DNA from: Streptosporangium album
GTDB taxonomy: Bacteria; Actinomycetota; Actinomycetes; Streptosporangiales; Streptosporangiaceae
DNA: 64,000 nucleotides
NCBI RefSeq assembly: GCF_014203795.1
Contig: NZ_JACHJU010000002.1
Span: 248,001-312,000 of the forward strand
Reading direction: 5' to 3'
Shown one piece after another: positions 47,051 through 57,002 of the stretch. The notes beneath the pieces were generated by a model. The model saw nothing but the letters and a program-made list of their open reading frames with translations, was not told the DNA's origin and made no database searches. The translations under genes and the position numbers were made by a program. The first letter of the stretch is position 1; every line of letters starts with the position of its first letter.

Positions 47051-48285
47051 ACGACGCTCCGCAGGCCTCGCAGGGAGGCGTCCAGGACCTGGGCGATGTG
47101 CGCGACGGGGAGCGCCTCGGCGCCCCGTCGGCGGATGGCCGAGGTGATCTGCATGGTGCAGCCGGGGTTGGCCGAGACCAGCAGGTCGGCGCCGGTGGCC
47201 AGCACCCGTTCCGCCTTGCGGTCCCCGAGCTCGCGGGCGGCCTCGGGCTGGAACAGGTTGTAGGTTCCCGCGGAACCGCAGCAGATGGCCGATTCGGAGA
47301 TCTCCCTCACCTCCAGATCCGGGATGGCGGCGAGCAGTTGACGGGGCTGGGATCGTATCCCCTGAGCATGGGCCAGGTGGCAGGCGTCGTGATAGGCCAC
47401 CGTGAGCGGCAGCGGATGCCGTTCGGCCGCCGGGCCGAGTTCGGCGAGATACTCCGCCAGGTCGACGGTCCGGATCGCCCGTGCCCTGTCCGCCCACTCA
47501 CCCTCAAGGATCTCCGCGTACTCCTTCATGGTCGATCCGCACCCCGCCGCGTTGACCACTATCGTGTCCACACCCGCTCGCTCGAAGGTGGCGATCGTCC
47601 GCCGGGCGAACCGCTCGGCCTGTCCCTGCTGCCCGGAGTGCAGCGACAGTGCGCCGCAGCAGCCCTGCGAAGGCGGGATCACCACCTTGCACCCCTCCAT
47701 CGCGAGCACCCGGGCGGTGGCGGCGTTGACCTGCGGAAAGAACTCGCCCTGCACGCATCCGGTGAGCATCCCGACGGTGGCCCTGCGCCTGCCTCGCGCC
47801 TCGACCCTGCGGGGCAGCCGCACCCTTGCCGTGACCGGGGGAGCGAGGTCGGCCATCGCCGCCATCGACGGGTTGATCCGCTCCAGTCGCGGCACGATCC
47901 TCCGGCGCAATCCGGCGCTGAGCCGCAACGGCAGCCGCATCGCCCGCAGGCGCCGGGGATAGGGGAAGAGCTGGAAGACCATGGCACGCAGGGCCCGGTC
48001 ATCCGGCTCCCTCACGTGCGTCCGCTCAACCTCGGCGCGGGTCTGCTCGATCAGCCGGTCGTAGCGGACCCCGGAAGGGCAGGCGGTCACGCACGCCATG
48101 CATCCCAGGCACGCGTCGAAGTGCCCGGCCATCTCCGGAGTCAGCGGTGTGCCCTCGACATGCTGCTTCATCAGGTGGATCCGGCCGCGCGGGGAATCCA
48201 TCTCCTCGCCCCACAGGACGTACGTCGGGCACGTGGGCAGGCAGAAGCCGCAGTGCACACAGTCGTTGATCAGCTTGGGGTCCAT
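47047..48285 (-). CDS. glcF: Glycolate oxidase iron-sulfur subunit
   Basis: A 412-residue electron-transfer subunit. Two 4Fe-4S clusters are ligated by Cys9-x2-Cys12-x2-Cys15-x3-Cys19 (CVHCGFCLPTCP) and Cys59-x2-Cys62-x2-Cys65-x3-Cys69 (CLGCMACVTACP). Two CCG domains follow (LTGCVQGEFFPQVNAAT with GCCGALSLHSG; AYHDACHLAHAQGI with CCGSAGTYNLFQPE). With GlcD and GlcE it oxidises glycolate to glyoxylate and passes electrons to the respiratory chain. It directly abuts glcE and overlaps the IclR gene. Confidence 0.93.
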   Translation of the reverse strand: MDPKLINDCVHCGFCLPTCPTYVLWGEEMDSPRGRIHLMKQHVEGTPLTPEMAGHFDACLGCMACVTACPSGVRYDRLIEQTRAEVERTHVREPDDRALRAMVFQLFPYPRRLRAMRLPLRLSAGLRRRIVPRLERINPSMAAMADLAPPVTARVRLPRRVEARGRRRATVGMLTGCVQGEFFPQVNAATARVLAMEGCKVVIPPSQGCCGALSLHSGQQGQAERFARRTIATFERAGVDTIVVNAAGCGSTMKEYAEILEGEWADRARAIRTVDLAEYLAELGPAAERHPLPLTVAYHDACHLAHAQGIRSQPRQLLAAIPDLEVREISESAICCGSAGTYNLFQPEAARELGDRKAERVLATGADLLVSANPGCTMQITSAIRRRGAEALPVAHIAQVLDASLRGLRSVV

Positions 48286-49569
48286 TCAGATCCCTCCCGC
48301 AGACCGGCCGGGAGACATCCTCCGGCCGGGGTCGAACCGTTCCTTGACCTGCCGCATCAGTGACAGCGCGCCGACCGGCCCCCAGCGGTCGAGTCGGCCG
48401 GTGAGATCCCGAGGCGCGGCGAGAACGGTCAGCCTGGCGCCCAGGTGACCGAGGTCGTCACGGAGACGGGACACATAATCGGCGAGGACCGCTCCGCCCA
48501 CGTCCGGAGGCAGGGCGATCTGCAGGACCGCGACCGCCGCTGATCCACGCACGTGCGCGGGCGGTCCCCCCGCCGCGATCGCACGCAGTGCGCCGTCCAC
48601 GCGGGACGGCGAGACGCGCAGCTCCAGTAGCACGTCCTGGCTGGGAGGAGTGCCCCACCAGCCGGGAGGCCCGGTGGTGGTCCACGGCGTCCCGCGCTCC
48701 TCCAGCAGAGCGTGTACGGCCCGAGCCCGGGCGTCGGCCGCCGTCCCCTCGACCAGGACGGACACAACGGGCCCGACCCGGACGTCGGGCCAGTCCACTT
48801 CGATCGCGCTCGGCTCGGCCTGGGACGCCGCGAGCCCGGCGACGAGCGCGCCCAGGCCCGGTGCGTCGTCCGGCCGCCCGGCGGCTCCGGCCCCGGGTAC
48901 GGGCAGCTCGACGGTGATCCAGCGGCGGTCGTCCGGGACGGGGTGGAGACGGAAGGTGGCCTCGGTGATGACGCCGAGCGTGCCGTAGGAACCGGTGAAC
49001 AGCTTGCCGAGGTCATAGCCTGCGACGTTCTTGACGACCTTGCCACCGGACCTGGCGGTCGTGCCGTCCGCCAGCACGACCGTGATGCCGATCAGCAGGT
49101 CGCGGGCCGTGCCGTACCGGAACCTGCGGGGGCCGGCGATCGCGGTGGCGAGTGTGCCGCCGACGGTGGCGCCGTCGAGGGGGACGTCGAGGGAGAGTTC
49201 CTGTCCCTCGGCGGCGAGGGTCTCGGCGAGCGTGTCCATGGTGACGCCCGCCTGGACGATGGCCACCAGGTCCCCGGAGGCGTGTTCCAGCACCTGGTTC
49301 AGACAGCAGGTGTCGATCAGCAGGTCACAGCGTTCGGGTGGGTTGCCCCAGTGCAGCTTAGTGCCGCCGCCGACCGGGGTCACGGCGAGATCGTGTTCGG
49401 CCGAGACCCGCATCAGCGCGGCGACCTCCTCGGTCGTCTCCGGCAGCGCCACCCAGCGGGGCGCGACTCCGGCCACCTCGTCGCCGGGGCCCGCCTCCCG
49501 GACCGTCACGCCCGTCTCACGCAGCGCGTCCGCGGGAAACACTCCGTCCATCTCGTGTAGCGCGTCCAT
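48286..49569 (-). CDS. glcE: Glycolate oxidase FAD-binding subunit
   Basis: A 427-residue subunit of the VAO/PCMH flavoprotein family. The FAD-binding part is visible at VTPVGGGTKLHWGNPPERCD, VQAGVTMDTLAETL, DGATVGGTLATAIAGPRRFR and GYDLGKLFTGSYGTLGVIT. The C-terminal cap is shorter than in GlcD and lacks several active-site residues, as is usual for GlcE. The gene overlaps glcD by one base (start 49569) and is directly followed by glcF. The enzyme acts at the cytoplasmic membrane. Confidence 0.9.
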   Translation of the reverse strand: MDALHEMDGVFPADALRETGVTVREAGPGDEVAGVAPRWVALPETTEEVAALMRVSAEHDLAVTPVGGGTKLHWGNPPERCDLLIDTCCLNQVLEHASGDLVAIVQAGVTMDTLAETLAAEGQELSLDVPLDGATVGGTLATAIAGPRRFRYGTARDLLIGITVVLADGTTARSGGKVVKNVAGYDLGKLFTGSYGTLGVITEATFRLHPVPDDRRWITVELPVPGAGAAGRPDDAPGLGALVAGLAASQAEPSAIEVDWPDVRVGPVVSVLVEGTAADARARAVHALLEERGTPWTTTGPPGWWGTPPSQDVLLELRVSPSRVDGALRAIAAGGPPAHVRGSAAVAVLQIALPPDVGGAVLADYVSRLRDDLGHLGARLTVLAAPRDLTGRLDRWGPVGALSLMRQVKERFDPGRRMSPGRSAGGI

Positions 49570-51026
49570 CAGAACTGTTCCGCCTGCCCTGACTCGACCA
49601 GCGGGTGAACGCCCTTGTGCACCCCTGGGACCTCACCGCACAGGCGTGGTGTGGGAAAGATCTTGCCGGGGTTCGACAGGCCACGGGGATCGAAGGCACA
49701 GCGCACCAGTTGCATGGTGTCGAGATCGTCGTCGGAGAACATTTTCGACATGTATCGGGACTTGTCGACACCCACACCGTGTTCCCCGGTGATGGACCCG
49801 CCATGCTCGATGCAGAGGTCGAGAATCTTCCCCGAGACCAGCTCCGCCCGCTCGCCCGCCCCGGTCTCCGCGTCGTCGAACAGCACCAGCGGATGCAGGT
49901 TGCCGTCTCCGGCGTGGAAGACGTTGGCCACCCGGATGCCGTACTCCCTCGACAGCAGGTCGATCCTCCCCAGCACCTCGGGCAGCGCGGTCCTGGGGAC
50001 GACCCCGTCCTGCACGATGTAGGCGGGGCTGATCCGGCCCACCGCGGCGAAGGCCGACTTGCGGCCCTTCCAGATCGCCGCGCGCTCGGCCGGGTCGGCG
50101 GCGACCCGTAGCTCGAACGCCCCGGTCTCCCGGCAGATCCGCGTCACCGCGTCGAACTGGTGGGTGACCTCCGCGGCAGGGCCGTCCAGCTCCACGATGA
50201 GCACCGCCCCGGCCCCCTCGGGATAGGCGCAGGCCACGGCGGCCTCGGCCGCCTCGATGGCCAGCGCGTCCATCATCTCGATCGCGGCGGGCACGATGCC
50301 GCCGCCGATGATCGCCGACACCGCCTGACCGCCCTGCTCGATGCCGTCGAACGCCGCGAGCAGGGTCGTCACGGTCTCCGGCGCCCGGGTCAACCGTACG
50401 GTGACCTTGGTGGTGATGCCGAGGGTGCCCTCCGATCCGACGAACACGCCCAGCAGGTCATATCCGGGATCGGTGTCCGACAGTTCGACGATGTCGCCGT
50501 CGGGGGTGACGATCTCCAGTGCGAGCACGTGGTTGACCGTGAAGCCGTACTTCAGGCAGTGCGCGCCGCCGGAGTTCTCCGCGATGTTGCCGCCGATCGT
50601 GCAGACCTGCTGGCTGGACGGGTCGGGCGCGTAGTAGTAACCCAGGTGGCGCACCGCCTCGGTGATCGCCAGGTTGGTGACCCCCGGCTCCACCACGGCA
50701 CACCGGTCCGCCACGTCGACGGAGAGGATCCGCCGCATCCTGGAGGTGACGATCAGCACCCCGTCGGTCCGCGGCAGCGCCCCGCCGGACAGCCCCGTCC
50801 CCGCGCCTCTGGCCACGAACGGCACGCCGTGGGCGTTGCAGGCTCTCACCACGGCCGCGATCTGCTCGGCGGTCTCCGGCAGCACGACGACGCCGGGGGT
50901 GGCCCGGTGATAGGTCAGCCCGTCGCACTCGTAGGTGCGCAGCCGTACCGGATCGGTGATCACCGCCCCGTCGCCGAGCAGCTCCTGGAAGTGCCGGGCC
51001 AGCCCGTCGAGTGTCCTCGTCTCCAT
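49569..51026 (-). CDS. glcD: Glycolate oxidase FAD-linked catalytic subunit
   Basis: A 485-residue FAD oxidase and first gene of the operon. ATG 51026 has GGGAGGAGGAG upstream. FAD-binding motifs: VPFVARGAGTGLSGGALPRT, VEPGVTNLAITEAV, GGNIAENSGGAHCLKYG and GSEGTLGITTKVTVRL. C-terminal catalytic residues lie in ANVFHAGDGNLHPLVLFD and HGGSITGEHGVGVDK, followed by FDPRGLSNPGKIFP. These are the hallmarks of GlcD and D-lactate dehydrogenases. The glcE-glcF context favours glycolate as substrate. Confidence 0.93.
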   Translation of the reverse strand: METRTLDGLARHFQELLGDGAVITDPVRLRTYECDGLTYHRATPGVVVLPETAEQIAAVVRACNAHGVPFVARGAGTGLSGGALPRTDGVLIVTSRMRRILSVDVADRCAVVEPGVTNLAITEAVRHLGYYYAPDPSSQQVCTIGGNIAENSGGAHCLKYGFTVNHVLALEIVTPDGDIVELSDTDPGYDLLGVFVGSEGTLGITTKVTVRLTRAPETVTTLLAAFDGIEQGGQAVSAIIGGGIVPAAIEMMDALAIEAAEAAVACAYPEGAGAVLIVELDGPAAEVTHQFDAVTRICRETGAFELRVAADPAERAAIWKGRKSAFAAVGRISPAYIVQDGVVPRTALPEVLGRIDLLSREYGIRVANVFHAGDGNLHPLVLFDDAETGAGERAELVSGKILDLCIEHGGSITGEHGVGVDKSRYMSKMFSDDDLDTMQLVRCAFDPRGLSNPGKIFPTPRLCGEVPGVHKGVHPLVESGQAEQF

Positions 51027-51190
51027 CGCTCCTCCTCCCACCTGCGCGGGAGCTCGGCGGCGCTCCCACCTCCATGATCAGCCGGCTGATCGAGGACGTC
51101 GCCCCCATGTCGCATTCTCGCTCACCGCCGGGGCGACGACACCCCGAGGTCCGCGCTCCCGGCCCGGTGTGGCCGGAAGCCCGGGTGCGG

Positions 51191-51219
51191 GAGAGCCCTC
51201 CTCCCGGAGGAGAGCTCTC
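51191..51219. terminator. Terminator downstream of malate synthase
   Basis: GAGAGC...GCTCTC encloses an inner CTCCT/AGGAG stem, giving a hairpin of about 11 bp with a 4-base loop. It lies 13 bases past the malate synthase stop on the minus strand and upstream of glcD. Confidence 0.6.
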
Positions 51220-51231
51220 GCCCCCCCGGGC

Positions 51232-52818
51232 TCAGGGCATGCGCGCGTAGGCGGGAAGGGTCAGGAAGTCCGCGAAGTCGTCGTCCAGTGCGACCTCCTT
51301 GAACAGGGCGGTCGCCTGGGCGTAGAGGGTCTCGTCGTAGCCCGGCTCGTCCTTGATCTTGGCGAGCTCCTCGTCGATGATCCGCTCGACCAGCTCTTTT
51401 GTGACGACGGCCCCGGTGTCGGCGAGCTCGATGTCGTTGTGGATCCACTGCCAGATCTGGGAGCGGGAGATCTCGGCGGTGGCGGCGTCCTCCATCAGGT
51501 TGTGGATCGCCACCGCACCCAGGCCGCCCATCCAGGCGGCCAGATAGCGTAGTGCCACGTCCACGTTGTTGCGCAGGCCCGCCTCGGTGATGTCGCCCGG
51601 AGTCTTGGAGACCGACAGCAGGTCGGCGGCGGAGACCGAGACGTCCTCGCGCAGGCGGTCGAGCTGGTTCGGGCGCGACCCGAGAACACCGTCGAAGACC
51701 TCACGGCAGATCGGGACCAGGTCGGGGTGGGCGACCCAGGAACCGTCGAAACCGTCGCCGGACTCGCGGGTCTTGTCGGCGGTGACCTTCTCCAGGGCGA
51801 TCTTGTTGATCTCCGGGTCGCGGCGGGAGGGGATGAAGGCGGCCATGCCGCCGATGGCGTGGGCGCCGCGCTTGTGACAGGTGCGGACCAGGAGTTCGGT
51901 GTACGCGCGCATGAACGGGGCGGTCATGGTCACCGCGTTACGCTCGGGCAGCAGGAACTCCCGGCCCCGGGTACGGAACTTCTTGATCACGCTGAACAGG
52001 TAGTCCCAGCGGCCGGCGTTGAGACCGGCGGAGTGGTCGCGGAGCTCGTAGAGGATCTCCTCCATCTCGAACGCGGCCGGGTAGGTCTCGATCAGGACGG
52101 TCGCGCGGATCGTGCCCTGCGGGATGCCGAGCAGGTCCTGGGCCTTGACGAAGACGTCGTTCCAGAGGCGGGCCTCCAGGTGCGACTCCATCTTCGGCAG
52201 GTAGAAGTAGGGGCCCTTGCCCTTGGCGATCTGGCGAGCCGCGCAGTGGAAGAAGTAGAGGCCGAAGTCGACGAGCGAGGCGGAGAACGGGGCGCCGTCG
52301 AGGGTGAGGTGCTTCTCCTCCAGGTGCCAGCCGCGCGGGCGGACCACGATGGTGGCGAGTTCCTCGTCGTGCTTGAGCGCGTAGCTCTTCTCGCCGGTGG
52401 AGAAATCGATGGTCCGGTCCAGCGCGTTCCGTAGGTTGAGCTGGCCGCTGATGGTGTTTTCCCACGTGGGGGCGTTGGCGTCCTCGAAGTCGGCCAACCA
52501 GACCTTGGCGCCGGAGTTCAGGGCGTTGATCGTCATCTTCCGGTCGACCGGGCCGGTGATCTCCACCCGGCGGTCTGCCAGGGCGGGCGCGGGCGGGACC
52601 ACCTGCCACTCGGACTCACGCACGTGCCTGGTCTCGGGCAGGAAGTCGAGGGTGCCGCCGGCCGACAGCTCCGCCTGGCGCGCCTGGCGGGCCGCCAGCA
52701 GCTCGAGACGCCGGTCACCGAACTCGCGCTGAAGGGTGGCGACGAAGGCCAGCGCCTCCGGCGTGAGGATCTCGTCGAATCGGTCCTGCGAGGGGCCGGT
52801 GATCTCAACGCCGTCCAT
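51232..52818 (-). CDS. aceB: Malate synthase A
   Basis: A 528-residue enzyme that condenses glyoxylate with acetyl-CoA to malate, so it consumes the product of the adjacent glycolate oxidase. Conserved segments: [20 protein letters not shown], the catalytic Arg region [15 protein letters not shown], the Mg2+ ligand region [20 protein letters not shown] with [27 protein letters not shown], then [16 protein letters not shown] and [18 protein letters not shown]. The length is typical of form A. ATG 52818 is used because AAGGAAG precedes it. IclR-type half-sites lie just upstream. Confidence 0.95.
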   Translation of the reverse strand: MDGVEITGPSQDRFDEILTPEALAFVATLQREFGDRRLELLAARQARQAELSAGGTLDFLPETRHVRESEWQVVPPAPALADRRVEITGPVDRKMTINALNSGAKVWLADFEDANAPTWENTISGQLNLRNALDRTIDFSTGEKSYALKHDEELATIVVRPRGWHLEEKHLTLDGAPFSASLVDFGLYFFHCAARQIAKGKGPYFYLPKMESHLEARLWNDVFVKAQDLLGIPQGTIRATVLIETYPAAFEMEEILYELRDHSAGLNAGRWDYLFSVIKKFRTRGREFLLPERNAVTMTAPFMRAYTELLVRTCHKRGAHAIGGMAAFIPSRRDPEINKIALEKVTADKTRESGDGFDGSWVAHPDLVPICREVFDGVLGSRPNQLDRLREDVSVSAADLLSVSKTPGDITEAGLRNNVDVALRYLAAWMGGLGAVAIHNLMEDAATAEISRSQIWQWIHNDIELADTGAVVTKELVERIIDEELAKIKDEPGYDETLYAQATALFKEVALDDDFADFLTLPAYARMP

Positions 52819-52827
52819 GAGCTTCCT

Positions 52828-52863
52828 TTCCACATCATGGAAAATAACTTCTGAATTGTGGAA
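52828..52863. promoter_or_regulatory. IclR-type operator pair upstream of malate synthase
   Basis: TTCCA-catca-TGGAA (52828-52842) is a perfect inverted repeat, and TTC-n9-GAA (52849-52863) is a second, weaker copy 21 bases away. Known IclR-family sites have a TGGAA/TTCCA core. The nearby IclR gene is the likely ligand-binding regulator. Confidence 0.65.
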
Positions 52864-53050
52864 TCGACGCTACTGGATGGTCACTGCCCGGTCAAAGACC
52901 GGGGTACCCCTCAGGGCGGAGTCGGGGGAGTTCCCCGATGAATCGGGGGCTCTGTTCGGTCACAGTTGAGTCGGCTCCCTCCGCAGAGGGAGCCGGAAAC
53001 GGGTCGCGAGAGGGAGGCGGGAAGCCTCCTGGAAGCCGAGGGCTGGGCTC

Positions 53051-53740
53051 ATGAAAAAGAACGTGATCGTCGCGGGGGCGCTCTTGGGCTCGGTTCTCGT
53101 GCTCTCCGGTTGCCGGGTCGACCTCGACGTCGGCAACCGGCAGCAGAGCGTCGTCTCCTACGACGTCTCCGGCAGGCTGACGGCCCTGGACGTCCGCACC
53201 GACTCCGGGGACATCGTCGTCAACGAGTCGGACCGGTCCGGAGTCCGGGTGACCGAGACCATCCACTGGAGCGGCGACAAGAAGGACAGGCCCAAGACCG
53301 AGCATCCCGTGGGCGGCGGCACGCTCACACTGAGTTATGACTGCTCCGACTGCGCGGTCGACTACAAGGTCGAGATCCCCAAGGGGCTCAAGGCCACGCT
53401 GAACGCCGACTCGGGGGACATCACGCTGCGCGGCCTGACCGGCGAGGTGGACGCCACCGCCGACTCAGGCGACATCGACGCCAACACCCTGGGAACCAAG
53501 CGGTCCGTCATCGGCGCCGGCTCCGGCGACGTCAAGGTGAGGTTCGCCGCCGCGCCGGACCATGTCGAGATCGAGACCGGCTCGGGCAACGCCACGCTGC
53601 TGCTGCCGAAGGGCGGCTACAACGTGACGGCCGAGACCGGCTCGGGTGACAAGAACATCAAGGTCACCAATGACCCGGCCTCCTCCAGGACCGTCTTGGT
53701 ACAGGCCGGCTCCGGCGACGTCGAAGTCCTGCCCTCCTGA
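53051..53740 (+). CDS. Lipoprotein with repeated DSGD/GSGD beta motifs (DUF4097-like)
   Basis: A 229-residue exported lipoprotein. The signal peptide is KKNVIVAGALLGSVLVLSGC with lipobox Cys21. The mature part is a right-handed beta-helix-like series of short repeats: RTDSGDIVV, NADSGDITLRG, TADSGDIDAN, GAGSGDVKVRF, ETGSGNATLLL, ETGSGDKNIKV and QAGSGDVEV. This is the pattern of DUF4097/adhesin-like auto-transporter-type proteins, which face the outside of the membrane. A single-gene transcription unit; its ATG follows GGGCTC without a strong ribosome site. Confidence 0.8.
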   Translation: MKKNVIVAGALLGSVLVLSGCRVDLDVGNRQQSVVSYDVSGRLTALDVRTDSGDIVVNESDRSGVRVTETIHWSGDKKDRPKTEHPVGGGTLTLSYDCSDCAVDYKVEIPKGLKATLNADSGDITLRGLTGEVDATADSGDIDANTLGTKRSVIGAGSGDVKVRFAAAPDHVEIETGSGNATLLLPKGGYNVTAETGSGDKNIKVTNDPASSRTVLVQAGSGDVEVLPS

Positions 53741-53899
53741 GCCGCGGGAAAGCAGACCCGCGCCACTCCACCGGCGGATCGAGGTCCTCTCCCGGCGCGA
53801 AACGGTCAATAACCAGATGAGACGCAGACGTTCCCGTGGCACCATCTGAGGGAAGAGACCCGAGGGGTTCAGGCGTTCAACTCTTCAGAGAGGACGCAT

Positions 53900-55357
53900 A
53901 TGAACCACGCATCTGAATGGAGCAACGACATAGACACTCGTGAGCCGCTGGACATCGAACCGTTCGACGACCTGCCCGAGATCGGTGAGATGGACCTGGC
54001 CGAACGCCAGGCGCTACGCCGGGTCGCGGGGCTCTCCACCGAGCTTGAGGACGTCACCGAGGTCGAATACCGCCAGCTGCGACTTGAGCGGGTCGTTCTG
54101 GTCGGCGTCTGGACCTCGGGTACGGCTGTCGACGCCGAAAACTCCCTGCTCGAACTGAAGCTTCTCGCCGAGACCGCCGGCTCAGAGGTGCTGGAAGGCG
54201 TGATCCAGCGCCGGCAGAAACCCGACACGGCCACCTACATCGGTTCGGGGAAGGCCGCCGAGCTCGCCGACATCGTCTCCGCCACCGGCGCCGACACCGT
54301 CGTGTGCGACGGCGAGCTGAGCCCCGGCCAGCTGCGCCAGCTCGAAGAGGTCGTCAAGGTCAAGGTCATCGACCGGACCATGCTGATCCTCGACATCTTC
54401 GCCCAGCACGCGAAGAGCCGTGAGGGCAAGGCACAGGTGGAGCTCGCCCAGCTCAACTACCTGCTCCCGCGCCTGCGCGGCTGGGGTGGCAACCTGTCCC
54501 GGCAGGTCGGCGGACGCGCCGCGGGCGGCGTCGGCATGGGCGGCCGTGGCCCCGGTGAGACCAAGATCGAGTTGGACCGCCGCCGGATCCGCGAGCGGAT
54601 GGCCAAGCTGCGCCGCCAGATCGCCGAGATGACCACCTCGCGCGAGACCAAGCGATCGCGGCGGCTGGAGCGCGAGGTTCCGGCCGTGGCCATCGCCGGT
54701 TACACCAACGCGGGCAAGTCCTCGCTGCTGAACCGGCTGACCGGAGCCGGCGTCCTGGTGGAGGACGCCCTGTTCGCCACGCTGGACCCGACCGTCCGCA
54801 GGGCCCACACGCCCGATGGCCGGCTGTTCACGCTGGCCGACACCGTCGGATTCGTCCGGCACCTGCCGCACCAGCTCGTCGAGGCCTTCCGCTCCACGCT
54901 GGAGGAGGTCGGCGACGCCGACCTGATCCTGCACGTGGTCGACGGCTCGCATCCCGACCCGGAGTCGCAGCTCGCCGCCGTGCGAGAGGTCGTCTCCGAC
55001 ATCGACGGCGCCCGGAACATTCCGGAGATCGTGGTCATCAACAAGTCCGACGCCGCCGACCCGGTGGTGCTGGCCCAGCTGACCGCGCGCGAGAAGCACA
55101 CCGTCGTGGTCTCGGCCCGCACCGGCGCCGGGATCGACGAGCTGATGGCCGTCATCGAGCGCGAACTGCCCCGCTTCGACCAGGAGGTCCGGCTGCTCGT
55201 GCCGTACCAGCGCGGCGACCTGATCTCCCGGGCGCACAAGGAGGGCGAGGTCCTGGACGTCGAGCACACCGAGGACGGCACGATCCTGCACGCCAGGGTC
55301 CTGCCCAGCCTCTTCGCCGAACTGGAGAAGACCGCCAAGCCGGTCGAGACCGTCTGA
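53900..55357 (+). CDS. hflX: GTPase HflX
   Basis: A 485-residue ribosome-splitting GTPase. The HflX N-terminal domain covers about 55-220 (YIGSGKAAELADIVSATGAD, TVVCDGELSPGQLRQLEEVV, VIDRTMLILDIFAQHAKSRE, GKAQVELAQLNYLLPRL). The glycine-rich linker is GRGPGETKIELDRRRI. The G domain has G1 at GYTNAGKSS (267-275), G3 in DTVGFVRHLPHQLVEAFRST and G4 VINKSD. It releases stalled or hibernating ribosomes, and actinobacterial homologues are linked to macrolide tolerance. An acidic extension of about 30 residues precedes the core. Confidence 0.95.
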   Translation: MNHASEWSNDIDTREPLDIEPFDDLPEIGEMDLAERQALRRVAGLSTELEDVTEVEYRQLRLERVVLVGVWTSGTAVDAENSLLELKLLAETAGSEVLEGVIQRRQKPDTATYIGSGKAAELADIVSATGADTVVCDGELSPGQLRQLEEVVKVKVIDRTMLILDIFAQHAKSREGKAQVELAQLNYLLPRLRGWGGNLSRQVGGRAAGGVGMGGRGPGETKIELDRRRIRERMAKLRRQIAEMTTSRETKRSRRLEREVPAVAIAGYTNAGKSSLLNRLTGAGVLVEDALFATLDPTVRRAHTPDGRLFTLADTVGFVRHLPHQLVEAFRSTLEEVGDADLILHVVDGSHPDPESQLAAVREVVSDIDGARNIPEIVVINKSDAADPVVLAQLTAREKHTVVVSARTGAGIDELMAVIERELPRFDQEVRLLVPYQRGDLISRAHKEGEVLDVEHTEDGTILHARVLPSLFAELEKTAKPVETV

Positions 55358-55373
55358 CCCGGTAAGCGCGGCC

Positions 55374-55422
55374 ACGCCCCGCCGTACGGTGTCCCTCTCG
55401 CGGGGGACGTACGGCGGGGCGT
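55374..55422. terminator. Bidirectional terminator between hflX and the SpoIIE-type gene
   Basis: ACGCCCCGCCGTACG and CGTACGGCGGGGCGT form a perfect 15-bp stem. The convergent genes end at 55357 and 55425, so the hairpin serves both. Confidence 0.85.
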
Positions 55423-55424
55423 TG

Positions 55425-57002
55425 CTATACGCGGCGGAAGGCCACGAGCGCCACGTCGTCCTCCCGGGCGCCGAAATGCTCGATGAGCCGGTCGCAGAAG
55501 AGCTCCAGATCGGCTTCCACGATCTCGGCCAGTTGCCGTACGACCTCGAGGCTCTCGTCGAGCAGCTTGTCGCGGTCCTCGATGAGCCCGTCGGTGAACA
55601 TCAGCACCACGCCCTCTACCGGCAGGGTCAGCTGGTCGACCCGGTAGGTCTCCTCGGCCACACCCAGCAGTAGATCGCCCAGGCGGTGGTAGCGGGTCTC
55701 ACTGTCGCCGATGAGCAGGAGCGGGATGTGGCCCGCGTTGGCGACCTGCATCTCCCCGGTCTCCGGGTGGAGAAGGACCAGGCACACGGTGGCGGTCATG
55801 CCGGGGTGGTAGCGCCGCAGCACGTCGTTGAGCAGGGCCATGGACGCCCCCAGATCCACCGCGCCGATCAGGGAGGCACGCAGTGCGTGGCGGAGCTCGG
55901 CCATGACCGTCGCGGCGAGCAGGGAGTGCCCCTGGACGTCGCCGATGGCGAGGAGCACCCGGTCTCCCAGCCGCAGGACCTCGTAGAAGTCGCCGCCGAC
56001 CTCGATGTTGTCGACGGCCGGCTGGTACCGCCAGCTGATCACGAGCCCCGGCGTCTCCGGAATCCGCGACGGCAGAAGGCTGCGCTGCAGGGTGAGAGCG
56101 ATCGCGTGCTCCTCGGCGTAGGCGCGCAGGGCGTCCACCGACAGGGCCAGGGCCTGGCCGAGCTGGCGCAGGATGTTGAGTTCGTCTCCGTCGAGAGGCG
56201 GGAGCGCCTCCGTTCCGAGGTAGACGGCCGGCCGGCCGGCCTTGGTGCGGCAGATGACACCCGAGACGTCACCCCGGAGATCCGCTTCGGGCAGCAGCTT
56301 CACCCAGTCAACGGCGGGGAGGGTGAAGACCTCCGTCCCCGCGGCCTTCCCCAGGGACATCCTGCTCAGGGTGAGCAGAGCGTCCGGTGCCGCCGGGCTG
56401 GGGACGGCGATGTTCTCCGGAGGGACGGCGGTGAACCTGCGGATCCGGCCGTCCGGCGGGAGCGCGAGCGCACCCGCCCGCCTGCCGAGGGTCCGGGCCG
56501 CGCCCTCGACGGCCGTGATGAGGAGCGCGTCGAAGGTGTCGGCGGAGTTCATCGCGAGGGTGATCTCGGTGAGGGCCGCCAGCCGTTCGGCCATCCGCTC
56601 CGCTCGCTGCCGTGCGCGGTAGTAGCGCAGCGTGGCCTCGACCGTCGCGGCGAACTCGTCGGGCTCGACCGGTTCGGCCAGGTAGGCGTCGGCTCCACGC
56701 TCGAGGCCCTGGGCCCGGTCGGCGGGGGTGATCGCCGCTCCGGAGATCTGGATGACCGGTATCGAGGAGGTCGACGGATCCGCCTTGATCTGCTCGCAGA
56801 GCTCGTAGCCGCTGATGTCGGGCAACCGTACGTCGAGGACGACCAGGTCCGGCCGTAGCTCCCTGACCTTGACGAGCGCCTCCAGGCCTCCGGTGGCCTG
56901 CACCACCTGGTGCCCTGACCTCCGCAACCAGCTGGACAGGATGTAGAGCTTGGTCGGTGTGTCGTCCACGACCAGCACCGTCGCCGACGCCTCATTCATC
57001 AT
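55425..57002 (-). CDS. Receiver-domain SpoIIE-type serine phosphatase
   Basis: A 525-residue two-component output protein. The receiver domain covers about 6-125 with Asp57 in LVVLDVRLPDISGYELC. A linker and GAF-like region follow at about 135-310. The PP2C/SpoIIE phosphatase domain covers about 315-525: VGGDFYEVLRLGDR, IGDVQGHSLLAATVMAELRH, GMTATVCLVLLHPETGEMQV, NAGHIPLLL, FTDGLIEDRDKLLDES. Such RsbU-like enzymes dephosphorylate anti-sigma-factor antagonists and so release a stress sigma factor. It overlaps the upstream kinase gene by 11 bases, so they form one operon. Confidence 0.88.
   Translation of the reverse strand: MMNEASATVLVVDDTPTKLYILSSWLRRSGHQVVQATGGLEALVKVRELRPDLVVLDVRLPDISGYELCEQIKADPSTSSIPVIQISGAAITPADRAQGLERGADAYLAEPVEPDEFAATVEATLRYYRARQRAERMAERLAALTEITLAMNSADTFDALLITAVEGAARTLGRRAGALALPPDGRIRRFTAVPPENIAVPSPAAPDALLTLSRMSLGKAAGTEVFTLPAVDWVKLLPEADLRGDVSGVICRTKAGRPAVYLGTEALPPLDGDELNILRQLGQALALSVDALRAYAEEHAIALTLQRSLLPSRIPETPGLVISWRYQPAVDNIEVGGDFYEVLRLGDRVLLAIGDVQGHSLLAATVMAELRHALRASLIGAVDLGASMALLNDVLRRYHPGMTATVCLVLLHPETGEMQVANAGHIPLLLIGDSETRYHRLGDLLLGVAEETYRVDQLTLPVEGVVLMFTDGLIEDRDKLLDESLEVVRQLAEIVEADLELFCDRLIEHFGAREDDVALVAFRRV

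Noticed and set aside
46573..48363. 596-codon rightward open frame opposite the IclR and glcF genes
   Set aside because: Pro/Arg-rich shadow across two well-defined genes.
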